This document shows, piece by piece, positions 6,615-12,493 of a DNA stretch of 12,493 nt (its first letter is position 1; each line of letters opens with the position of its first letter). The stretch covers positions 1-12,493 of the forward strand of contig CAMPGV010000024.1 in assembly GCA_946885745.1 (NCBI GenBank), written 5' to 3'. The notes under the pieces were generated by a model. That model searched no databases. It was given only the letters and a program-made list of their open reading frames with translations, and was not told where the DNA came from. The DNA comes from an uncultured Candidatus Saccharibacteria bacterium. GTDB lineage: Bacteria; Patescibacteria; Saccharimonadia; Saccharimonadales; JAEWBQ01. Made by a program: the position numbers and the translations under genes.

Positions 6615-7151
6615 TTAACACCCTGGCGTAATGTATGGAACATACGTTAAATTATCGAGAGCCCATGTACCAGTCAACGGGCGCTTAAATACCCCTACAT
6701 AATCCTTGCCTGCGCCGCAGGGTACCGATGCACCTTCTTTCTCGTTTTCATCAAGTACATACGGACGTCCCCATGGGTCTACCAGACCAGTGACATCCAT
6801 ATTTGCAGCATTTGAAATAGCCTGCATTGAAGCGCGGTAACTTATCCAGCAGCTATCGGTTGCCTTGTCTAGCGTCGCCAGATCAGTACCGGCAGCCTTC
6901 GACATACAGTTCCCCGCAGTGCCGGTAGAATTTGTGACAAAGCGCAGCGCCTGCTCTCCAGAGCTAATGCGTGCAGCTTGAATGGCCCTAGTGAGCATCG
7001 AAAGGTCGGAGCTAATCTTAGCCGAGCGACTCCTCTCCTGGACACCGTTGAATGCCACGATCGTGATAGCTGCCAAGATGGCAATCACCACAATCACAAT
7101 GAGCAGTTCGACGATCGTAAAGCCGGTTGCTGTCTTTGTTTTTCCCACCAT
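6615..7151 (-). CDS. Type IV prepilin-like protein with GspG-like DPWG motif, first gene of the pilin operon
   Basis: 178 residues from the ATG at 7151. The leader MVGKTKTATG is cut before Phe11, followed by the shared helix (FTIVELLIVIV...AFNGVQERSR). DPWGRPYVLD (125-134) closely resembles the DPWGxPY motif near the calcium site of the type II secretion major pseudopilin GspG. Four cysteines (82, 101, 145 and the final residue 178) could form two disulfides. No SD precedes the ATG, and the promoter at 7162-7191 predicts a transcript starting only a few bases before it, so it is probably translated from a leaderless mRNA. Being first in the operon and carrying DPWG, it is a candidate for an abundant subunit, but the major pilin cannot be told from sequence alone. 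Confidence 0.9.
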   Translation of the reverse strand: MVGKTKTATGFTIVELLIVIVVIAILAAITIVAFNGVQERSRSAKISSDLSMLTRAIQAARISSGEQALRFVTNSTGTAGNCMSKAAGTDLATLDKATDSCWISYRASMQAISNAANMDVTGLVDPWGRPYVLDENEKEGASVPCGAGKDYVGVFKRPLTGTWALDNLTYVPYITPGC

Positions 7152-7161
7152 TTGTATTGCC

Positions 7162-7191
7162 AGTATACTATACGTGAACTAGATCTGTCAG
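7162..7191 (-). promoter_or_regulatory. Promoter of the pilin operon, predicting a leaderless mRNA
   Basis: On the minus strand CTGACA (7191-7186, 5/6) and TATACT (7167-7162, 5/6) are 18 nt apart. Transcription would begin around 7155, only about 4 nt before the first pilin ATG at 7151. The absence of any SD before that ATG agrees with a leaderless transcript. The -35 box lies 7 nt after the ftsK stop codon, and there is no terminator between ftsK and the pilins, so some read-through from ftsK is also possible. Confidence 0.55.
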
Positions 7192-7197
7192 TAGCGC

Positions 7198-9429
7198 TTA
7201 CGCTTCACTGCCAAGGTCTTCGAGGCTCTTGATCAAGACTTCGCGCGGACGGGCGCCATCGGCTGGGCCAATTACCCCCTGCTCTTCCATCTCTTCGATG
7301 ATACGAGCCGCGCGGGCGTAACCAACGCGCAAACGACGCTGCAGAAGACTGGTACTTGCCTTACGGCTTTCAATCACGACGCGAAGGGCGTCATTGTACA
7401 TGTCGTCACCAGAACCGGCATCAAAGTCCATCACCACGCCACCCTTGCCGTTAATCTGAACCGGCTGTGACACAATCTCTTCGTTATACTGCGGTGCTGA
7501 CTGCATACGCAGATGATCGGTGATCTTGAGGACCTCTTCGTCCATAACCCAGGCACCCTGTATACGCTTCGGCTTACTCATGCTTGGTGTCAGCATTAGC
7601 ATGTCACCCTGCCCGAGGAGCTTCTCGGCACCAATCTGGTCGAGAATAGTACGGGAGTCAATCTGCGAGGCTACCGTAAAGGCAATACGTGCCGGGACGT
7701 TAGCCTTAATAAGACCAGTAATGACGTCGACACTTGGACGCTGCGTCGCCAGTACCAGGTGAATACCAACGGCACGTGCCTTCTGAGCCAAGCGGACAAT
7801 CAGGGCCTCAACGTCACGAGCGGCGACCATCATGAGGTCGGCGAGCTCGTCGATGACAATCACAATATACGGCATAGCACCGTCTTCATGCTGCTGGGTG
7901 CGACCTTCTTCGTCTTCGACGGCAATCTTTTTACCGCCCTTTTGCAGACGTTGGTTGTAGCTTTTAATATCGCGGAGCTTCTCGTCAGCGAGTAGCTTGT
8001 AGCGGCGCTCCATTTCATTGACGGCCCACTTCAGGGCGCTGATGGTCTTTTCTGGTTCGGTAATAACGGGGGTTAAGAGGTGTGGAATATCTTCGTATGG
8101 AGCCATTTCCACCTGCTTTGGGTCGACCAAAATCAGCTTCATTTCACTCGGGCTATTGCGATACAGCAGGCTCGTGAGGAGCGTATTGATCATAACCGAC
8201 TTACCTGACCCAGTTTGACCGGCGATCAATAGATGGGGCATCTTGTTGAGCTCACCGACGACAGCCTCACCAGAAATATCTTTACCAATTGCAAAGCTCA
8301 GCGGCTCGCGACCAGACTTCCACTGCTTGCTTGCCAGCACACCATAGAGACGTACATCAGCCGCCTTACGGTTTGGCACCTCGATACCAACAGCACGCTG
8401 ACCAGGAATCGGCGCTTCGATACGAAGGCTCTGGGCGGCCAGGTTTAGTGCGATGTTAGTCTCGAGCGCAGTAATACGAGTTAGCTTCACGCCACTTGGC
8501 GGTTTCAAGGTATACTGAGTCACCTTCGGGCCAATGTTTGCCCCTTCCATTTCAACATCAATGTTAAATTCTCGAAGTGTATCGCGAATGGTTGCGGCGT
8601 TTTGCTGGACATCACCAGCATCGGCTGGCGACTGCTTCTTCTCAAGCAAATCCAGACTCGGCGCCTGCCAGTTTGGATCATTGACCGACACTAACGCAGC
8701 CTGCTCCTCAGCAGCCTTGTCTGGCTTGACGCTTCCACGCAAACTAGAAAGAGGAGCTGACTTCTTCTCTTTCTTATCCTCATTAACATCAAGCATCGGC
8801 ACGCCGGCATTTAGCTTCAGATCACTAATTGGCGCACTTTTTGGTGCAGCCGCTTCACTCGCACGGCGCATCACCTTGACATTATCTTCTTGCTCAATAC
8901 GATCGGTGCGAGACATTTCCCACAGCTTGCTGATAACAGTAATCGGTGAGATACGCAGTACAAAAAGTGCCGTGATGATAATAAATAGCACGTATATAAA
9001 GGCCGCCACTCCGCCCTCAACGAGCGAAAGCATAGCGCCATTTGCCATGTCACCGACAAAGCCGCCGGTTGCGTTGCCTTCAGCATCTTTCGCAAGGCCA
9101 AACAGGCCAGCCAGCCAAACAATCAGGAGCGTTGTCGCAAACTTGACGACAAATGGCAGCCGATTATTGTCGGCGCGAAAGATCTCGACGCCAATATAGA
9201 CAAAGAGGAGCGGAATTGCATAGACTGCATACCCAATCGTATTCATGGCCGCGTCATGGAACCAGTTGAGTACCGGCCCACCTGCCCCAAACCATGCGAC
9301 TACTAATAGAATCGAAATAGCGATCAGCGTGACCGCCCAGACCTGCGACCAAAAGCCGCTCGGCAGGCTGTGCTGCGGTGCTGCTGGTGCTTTTGATTTA
9401 CCCCGAGATGATTTTTTCTTTTTTGCCAT
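7198..9429 (-). CDS. ftsK: DNA translocase FtsK/SpoIIIE
   Basis: 743 residues. A lysine-rich N terminus (MAKKKKSS) is followed by four predicted membrane segments (about 29-49, 63-83, 93-113 and 135-160). A charged linker rich in Ala, Lys and Glu runs to about 275. The motor has the alpha part from about 278, Walker A GQTGSGKS (404-411), DPKQVEMAPYEDIPHL, Walker B IVIVIDELAD (522-531) and LATQRPSVDVITGLIKANVPAR. The gamma winged-helix domain (about 675-740: YNDALRVVIESRKAS, LQRRLRVGYARAARIIEEME) recognises KOPS/SRS-type sites. Its size matches the short-linker SpoIIIE class rather than E. coli FtsK. It pumps chromosomal DNA through the division septum and aids dimer resolution. No clear SD precedes the ATG. 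It has its own promoter, divergent from the small membrane-protein gene. Confidence 0.97.
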   Translation of the reverse strand: MAKKKKSSRGKSKAPAAPQHSLPSGFWSQVWAVTLIAISILLVVAWFGAGGPVLNWFHDAAMNTIGYAVYAIPLLFVYIGVEIFRADNNRLPFVVKFATTLLIVWLAGLFGLAKDAEGNATGGFVGDMANGAMLSLVEGGVAAFIYVLFIIITALFVLRISPITVISKLWEMSRTDRIEQEDNVKVMRRASEAAAPKSAPISDLKLNAGVPMLDVNEDKKEKKSAPLSSLRGSVKPDKAAEEQAALVSVNDPNWQAPSLDLLEKKQSPADAGDVQQNAATIRDTLREFNIDVEMEGANIGPKVTQYTLKPPSGVKLTRITALETNIALNLAAQSLRIEAPIPGQRAVGIEVPNRKAADVRLYGVLASKQWKSGREPLSFAIGKDISGEAVVGELNKMPHLLIAGQTGSGKSVMINTLLTSLLYRNSPSEMKLILVDPKQVEMAPYEDIPHLLTPVITEPEKTISALKWAVNEMERRYKLLADEKLRDIKSYNQRLQKGGKKIAVEDEEGRTQQHEDGAMPYIVIVIDELADLMMVAARDVEALIVRLAQKARAVGIHLVLATQRPSVDVITGLIKANVPARIAFTVASQIDSRTILDQIGAEKLLGQGDMLMLTPSMSKPKRIQGAWVMDEEVLKITDHLRMQSAPQYNEEIVSQPVQINGKGGVVMDFDAGSGDDMYNDALRVVIESRKASTSLLQRRLRVGYARAARIIEEMEEQGVIGPADGARPREVLIKSLEDLGSEA

Positions 9430-9474
9430 AACTTGTTTTATTATATTCGGTTTACTATCAGATTGATACGATAT

Positions 9475-9503
9475 ATTATAGCAAAAATTACAATAAAATG
9501 CAA
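9475..9503 (-). promoter_or_regulatory. Extended -10 promoter for ftsK
   Basis: On the minus strand TGCTATAAT supplies TGn plus a perfect TATAAT (9480-9475). TTGCAT (9503-9498), a weak 3/6 match to the -35 box, lies 17 nt upstream. The start would be near 9468, leaving a leader of about 39 nt with no evident SD. Confidence 0.6.
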
Positions 9504-9534
9504 GACCCTTACGGTTTAATTACCTCTAGAGATA

Positions 9535-9563
9535 TTGACTATACTAATATTTTATATTATGAT
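9535..9563 (+). promoter_or_regulatory. Promoter for the small membrane-protein gene
   Basis: TTGACT (9535-9540, 5/6) and TATGAT (9558-9563, 5/6) are separated by 17 nt in a very AT-rich stretch. The start would be near 9570, about 52 nt before the ATG at 9622. It also argues against any translation start upstream of about 9570, since those codons would lie inside the promoter. It is divergent from the ftsK promoter, and their -35 boxes are about 30 bp apart. Confidence 0.6.
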
Positions 9564-9621
9564 ATATGCACCCTTGTATCTACACGGGAAGCACCGTCCC
9601 ATCTCACGAAGGATATACTCT

Positions 9622-9945
9622 ATGAATTCCTCCATGTCAGGCCCCGAGTGGGCTGTTGTCATTGGCATCTTCGCCTTCTGTGTCGCTGTTAGCGTCCTCT
9701 TGGTTCGCATGACCAAGAAGCCCGGCAAACACGCCGCAGACCCTCGAGCACAGCGCAACCTTGCCGCCAGCGTACAGCGCGACAAGGCATGGAAGCCGCG
9801 GCCGAATCAAGCCAACAACCCATGGCGCTCACAGCCTCAGACAGCAACCCGCAAACTAGACCCTAGCCTGGGGCCGGTCGGTATCGCCGTCGGCACCCAG
9901 GGGGACACCCCTAGCAACGATAGCTGCGCAGGGGGCACTGAGTAA
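9622..9945 (+). CDS. Small single-pass membrane protein of unknown function
   Basis: 107 residues from the ATG at 9622, chosen because AAGGA lies 8 nt upstream and because in-frame codons further upstream fall in the promoter. I do not recognise the family. One hydrophobic segment (about 10-28, AVVIGIFAFCVAVSVLLV) is followed at once by RMTKKPGKH, so by the positive-inside rule the rest is probably cytoplasmic. That part (about 30-107) is polar, Pro/Gln/Asn/Arg-rich and probably disordered, with a Gly/Asp/Thr-rich end and a lone Cys at 102. Third codon positions are GC-rich like those of its neighbours, which supports real coding. It is the only complete plus-strand gene, lying between divergent ftsK and convergent rnj with its own promoter and terminator. 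No function is claimed. Confidence 0.7.
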   Translation: MNSSMSGPEWAVVIGIFAFCVAVSVLLVRMTKKPGKHAADPRAQRNLAASVQRDKAWKPRPNQANNPWRSQPQTATRKLDPSLGPVGIAVGTQGDTPSNDSCAGGTE

Positions 9946-9972
9946 TCTTGTCGGCGCTCCAGTAGGAATCAA

Positions 9973-10010
9973 GGGAGCCGGATGTAGTCACAACTCATCC
10001 GGCAGTTCCC
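9973..10010 (+). other. Stem-loop in the 3' UTR of the small membrane-protein gene
   Basis: GCCGGATG (9977-9984) pairs perfectly with CATCCGGC (9996-10003). Inside, after a bulged T, AGT (9986-9988) can pair with ACT (9993-9995) around CACA. Outside, GGGA (9973-9976) can pair with TCCC (10007-10010) across a 3-nt bulge. No T-tract follows, so it is not a terminator by itself. It may stabilise the 3' end of the mRNA or belong to a small RNA; nothing here identifies a known RNA family. Confidence 0.5.
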
Positions 10011-10045
10011 AAAGCACAGCAAGTTTGGTGTGTTTCGGAAATTAA

Positions 10046-10076
10046 AAAATACCGCTCCATGCAGAGCGGTATTTTC
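10046..10076. terminator. Bidirectional Rho-independent terminator
   Basis: AAAATACCGCTC (10046-10057) and GAGCGGTATTTT (10064-10075) form a perfect 12-bp stem with the loop CATGCA. The T-run on the right serves the plus-strand small gene, and the A-run on the left (10044-10049) becomes a U-tract for minus-strand transcripts leaving rnj, whose stop is at 10088. This is the clearest terminator in the window. Confidence 0.9.
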
Positions 10077-10087
10077 TTTGCCCTTAA

Positions 10088-12235
10088 TTAGTATGGGCGC
10101 TGGTCAACTGCCTGGCGTGACTTGGTGTCATTCGCCTCAGTGTCTGGCACCTGACGAGCTGGGAAGTTGCGTGGTGCGGGCTTCTTGAATTCACCCTGCT
10201 GCTTACCTTCCTGCTGTGGACGGCCTTCGCCACCCTGCTGGCGCTGTGGCTTGCTGCCACCGCCACCGATTTCGTTGATCACTGGGATCACGATTGGAGT
10301 ACGGCGCGTCTGGTCGTAAAGAATGTGAGTGATTTCATCCTTGAGCTCTTTCTTGATCTGATCAAGATCGATCTTCTTGCCGCTAAAGCTGCGCGCAACC
10401 TTCTGCTTGAGGTACTGACGGATCATACCCATCAACTCTTCGCTGTCGCGGAGGTAGATGAAGCCACGGCTAATGATGTCCGGGCTGGTCATGAGGCGAC
10501 CGCTGCCGCGCTGGACAGTCAGTACAACCACAAACATACCTTCGTTGGCCATGTGGATACGATCCTTGAGAACAACTTCAGAAACCACTGCACCGCTGTC
10601 GTCGTACATAATACCGCCAACTGGGATGCGACCGGCTTTCTTAGCGCCTTCGTGATCGATTTCAATCACGTCACCACTGTCGCAGACAAAGATATTGTCG
10701 CGCTTGATGCCGCACTCTTTTTCCGCAAGCTCGGCGTTGTGGACAAGCATGTGGAATTCACCGTGGATTGGCAGGTAATATGTTGGGTTAAGGGCGTTGA
10801 TAAGCTTCACATGATCTTCATAGTACCCGTGACCAGAAAGGTGGAGTGGACCGATACCGGTGAGGTGGGTCTTACCGTTCTGGATAACATCGCTACCTTC
10901 ACGCATCAAACCGTCTACCGTACGGACAACGTACTTCTCATTACCCGGAATTGGGTTCGAGCTAAAGACAATAACATCTGAGTTCTTGATCTTGATAAAT
11001 TTGTGCGCACCACTCGCCATACGGTTAAGTACGGCGTTGAACTCACCCTGTGAACCGGTACAAACGATAGTTACCTTACCGTCTGGCAACTTCACAACAT
11101 CTTCCATCTTCACGACAACGTCTTTTGGAATCTTGATCACGCCAGCGCGGAGGGCCACTTCGAGGTTTTGGATCATTGAGTAACCGGCGAAGGCAACCTT
11201 ACGGTCATGCTTCTTGGCTTCTTCGAGGATCACCTGCATACGGTGGATCTGTGATGAGAAACAGCTCAACACAAGGCGTGAGTTCTGGTACTTATCCATC
11301 ACCTGACCGATACTCTGCTGAATATCAAACTCACCGTGTGTGTGCGTACCATCGCTTTCACAGTTGGTTGATTCGTTCATGAGCATCAAGATACCTTCAG
11401 TTGAAGCGATTTCCGTTAGACGTTCGAGGTCGAACTTCTTACCGTCCACTGGGTCGTCTTCGAAACGCCAGTCACCAGTATCAACAAGGACACCAAGCGG
11501 CGTACGGATAACAACTGCCGTCGCATCTGGAATCGAGTGGTTTACACGGACAAGCTCAATACTAAAGCTGTCGCCGAGCTGTACGCGCTCATGGGCTTCA
11601 GGATCCATGACGTTGTATTCAGGATCAAAGCCGCTAGTTGCCTCTTCCATCGTGCGCTGAATCATACCAATCGTAAACTTCGAACCATAGACTGGTGCCG
11701 GAATCTTATGGATTGTGTGACGGAATGCGCCGATATGGTCAAGGTGACCGTGCGTAAAGACGTGGCCACGGATCTTGTGTTTGTTCTCTTCAAGATACGT
11801 AATGTCAGGGGTGATGTAGTTGATGCCTGGGTAGTCAGCACCTGGGAACAAGAATCCACAGTCGATTACGATGATATCGTTGTCGTACTCAATCGCCATC
11901 ATGTTCTTACCAATACCCATTTCACCGAGACCGCCGATTGGCATGACACGAAGGGTTGGGCGTGGTGCACGTGACTTCTTTGGCTGATCGGCGAGGCTAA
12001 ACTGGCGGCCGCCATAACCGTTGAAGAGTGACTTATTGACCGGCACATTGATCATGTGCTGAGAAGCGCGGGCGTTCACATTTTCACTGACGCGGCGCTG
12101 TGCGCGGAACACTTCACCCTTACGAGTGGTCGTACTGTTGAGTACGGTGTTGTTTGATTTTTGACGCTGCTGTTGACCCTGAGGTCGCTTACCCTGGTCA
12201 TCTGGGGTAGCATTAACAAGTCTTCGTTGACCCAT
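10088..12235 (-). CDS. rnj: Ribonuclease J
   Basis: 715 residues, longer than the roughly 555 of B. subtilis RNase J1. The extra length is a basic, Gln/Asn-rich N-terminal extension (about 1-90) and a Gly/Gln/Pro-rich tail (about 656-715), both probably disordered. The metallo-beta-lactamase core has IGGLGEMGIGKN (100-111), the zinc motif HGHLDH (162-167), His233 (NHSIPDA) and DTGDWRF (252-258). The beta-CASP part has NESTNCES, CTGSQGE, FSSNPIPGNE, HLSGHGYYED and PIHGEFHML. The zinc motif has Leu where HGHEDH is usual, but all metal ligands are kept. RNase J is a 5'-3' exonuclease and endonuclease for mRNA decay and rRNA maturation. AAGGAG lies about 10 nt before the ATG. It ends at a bidirectional terminator and has a strong promoter with a leader of about 100 nt. 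Confidence 0.95.
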   Translation of the reverse strand: MGQRRLVNATPDDQGKRPQGQQQRQKSNNTVLNSTTTRKGEVFRAQRRVSENVNARASQHMINVPVNKSLFNGYGGRQFSLADQPKKSRAPRPTLRVMPIGGLGEMGIGKNMMAIEYDNDIIVIDCGFLFPGADYPGINYITPDITYLEENKHKIRGHVFTHGHLDHIGAFRHTIHKIPAPVYGSKFTIGMIQRTMEEATSGFDPEYNVMDPEAHERVQLGDSFSIELVRVNHSIPDATAVVIRTPLGVLVDTGDWRFEDDPVDGKKFDLERLTEIASTEGILMLMNESTNCESDGTHTHGEFDIQQSIGQVMDKYQNSRLVLSCFSSQIHRMQVILEEAKKHDRKVAFAGYSMIQNLEVALRAGVIKIPKDVVVKMEDVVKLPDGKVTIVCTGSQGEFNAVLNRMASGAHKFIKIKNSDVIVFSSNPIPGNEKYVVRTVDGLMREGSDVIQNGKTHLTGIGPLHLSGHGYYEDHVKLINALNPTYYLPIHGEFHMLVHNAELAEKECGIKRDNIFVCDSGDVIEIDHEGAKKAGRIPVGGIMYDDSGAVVSEVVLKDRIHMANEGMFVVVLTVQRGSGRLMTSPDIISRGFIYLRDSEELMGMIRQYLKQKVARSFSGKKIDLDQIKKELKDEITHILYDQTRRTPIVIPVINEIGGGGSKPQRQQGGEGRPQQEGKQQGEFKKPAPRNFPARQVPDTEANDTKSRQAVDQRPY

Positions 12236-12293
12236 ATAGTTTATTTCTCCTTTTGTTTATTGAAATAAATGATATTGCAAAATTTAAATACGA

Positions 12294-12332
12294 GAGTGGG
12301 GATGGTGGCAGCCGTAATTGGATTTCCCCTCT
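12294..12332 (-). other. Possible stem-loop in the rnj leader
   Basis: Within the predicted 5' UTR, GGGGA (12298-12302 on plus) pairs with TCCCC (12325-12329). After a T/T mismatch, two more pairs extend the stem, which encloses a 22-nt loop. The rest of the leader, down to the SD, is AT-rich. It could affect mRNA stability or translation of rnj, but the stem is short and no known riboswitch or autoregulatory motif is recognisable. Confidence 0.3.
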
Positions 12333-12344
12333 GTAAGTACTCCT

Positions 12345-12373
12345 ACTATAGCAAACTAACCCCTGTTTGGCAA
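12345..12373 (-). promoter_or_regulatory. Promoter for rnj
   Basis: On the minus strand TTGCCA (12373-12368, 5/6) and TATAGT (12350-12345, 5/6) are spaced by 17 nt, and the -10 box is preceded by TGC, an extended -10 element. The start would be near 12338, giving a leader of about 100 nt. The -35 box begins one base after the stop codon of the neighbouring gene (12377-12375). This is the best promoter match in the window. Confidence 0.7.
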
Positions 12374-12374
12374 C

Positions 12375-12493
12375 TTAGCTGCGTTTGATCATCTCTGGCA
12401 CACGCAAAAAATCATCAATAAGCGTCTGGCGCAAACTGCCGTTATAAAGCGCAGCGGCCGGATGGTAGAGCGGTACGATCATCCACTCCCCTT
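12375..12493 (-). CDS. Uracil-DNA glycosylase, family 4 type, C-terminal fragment
   Basis: The minus frame is open from the window edge to a TAA at 12377-12375, giving 38 residues. VPLYHPAAALYNGSL carries the HPAA motif of the C-terminal active-site loop of family 4 (TTUDGA-type) uracil-DNA glycosylases, preceded by a hydrophobic strand and followed by the amphipathic C-terminal helix (LIDDFLRVPEMI). These enzymes remove uracil from DNA. The Fe-S cysteines and the first active-site motif, which would confirm the family, lie outside the window. The downstream rnj promoter starts right after its stop, so the two genes are probably separate units. Confidence 0.75.
   Translation of the reverse strand, partial: GEWMIVPLYHPAAALYNGSLRQTLIDDFLRVPEMIKRS

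Noticed and set aside
4513..7151. Pilin repeats read as a recent tandem duplication or invertible pilin cassette
   Set aside because: Copies differ at many synonymous sites and have unrelated C-terminal parts; no recombinase gene or clear inverted recombination sites are present.
8534..9199. Long plus-strand open frame opposite the ftsK N-terminal half
   Set aside because: It is the antisense of ftsK with Ser/Arg/Ala-rich low-complexity translation and no SD or promoter; ftsK is unmistakable on the other strand.
9977..10003. Stem-loop read as a terminator of the small membrane-protein gene
   Set aside because: No T-tract follows; a far better terminator lies at 10046-10076.
9860..10010. Possible tmRNA, SRP RNA or RNase P RNA because of dense GC-rich hairpins
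   Set aside because: No diagnostic conserved segments (tRNA-like ends with CCA, SRP GNAR/GGAA loop core, RNase P conserved regions) could be found, and part of the stretch is coding.
10325..10981. Plus-strand open frame of 218 codons opposite rnj
   Set aside because: Antisense shadow of a highly conserved RNase J region; no domain recognised and no initiation signals.
1..12493. Alternative genetic code (UGA as Gly, as in Gracilibacteria/SR1)
   Set aside because: The sortase-like gene ends at TGA and conserved genes show no in-frame TGA at Gly positions.
1..12493. CRISPR arrays, insertion sequences, prophage genes, tRNAs or rRNAs
   Set aside because: I found no direct-repeat arrays with spacers, transposase or integrase motifs, tRNA cloverleaf sequences or rRNA-like segments on either strand.

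Overview
The window looks like a chromosomal segment of a Patescibacteria/CPR genome, most likely Saccharibacteria (TM7). This is an inference from combined signs: about 50% GC, compact genes that abut or overlap, the standard code (TGA used as a stop, no in-frame TGA in the core genes, which argues against Gracilibacteria or SR1), rpsF-ssb-rpsR without rplI behind it, and a run of type IV pilin genes with almost identical N termini. No marker that fixes the lineage is present. I see no mobile element, CRISPR array, tRNA or rRNA. Almost everything is on the minus strand; only ychF and one small membrane-protein gene are on the plus strand.

Layout from left to right. ychF (5'-truncated, plus) converges on a minus-strand gene for an anchored protein that I read as a divergent class E/F-type sortase; a hairpin lies between them. 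The sortase-like gene has its own promoter, overlapping the end of tlyA. Upstream are tlyA (rRNA 2'-O-methyltransferase) and efp (elongation factor P with Arg at the loop tip), one base apart. A hairpin separates efp from the rpsF-ssb-rpsR operon, which starts at an extended -10 promoter.

Bases 4513-7151 hold five consecutive prepilin-like genes, transcribed from 7151 towards 4513. They are tightly packed (6-nt gap, then overlaps of 1, 8 and 7 nt), begin at a promoter that predicts a leaderless mRNA, and end in a Rho-independent terminator. Each has a short basic leader, the Gly|Phe...Glu5 prepilin signature and an even number of cysteines, while the C-terminal domains differ. They plausibly encode the subunits of one type IV pilus or pseudopilus; the peptidase, ATPases and platform protein are not in this window. 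Directly upstream is ftsK/spoIIIE (DNA translocase). Divergent from ftsK is a 107-residue single-pass membrane protein of unknown function. It converges on rnj (RNase J with long disordered termini) at a clean bidirectional terminator. The window ends in the 3' end of a probable family 4 uracil-DNA glycosylase gene.

The conserved genes cover translation (ychF, efp, tlyA, rpsF, rpsR), RNA decay (rnj) and DNA maintenance (ssb, ftsK, udg). The less ordinary parts concern the cell surface: the five-pilin operon, the sortase-like protein and the small membrane protein. There is no intergenic gap longer than about 200 bases.
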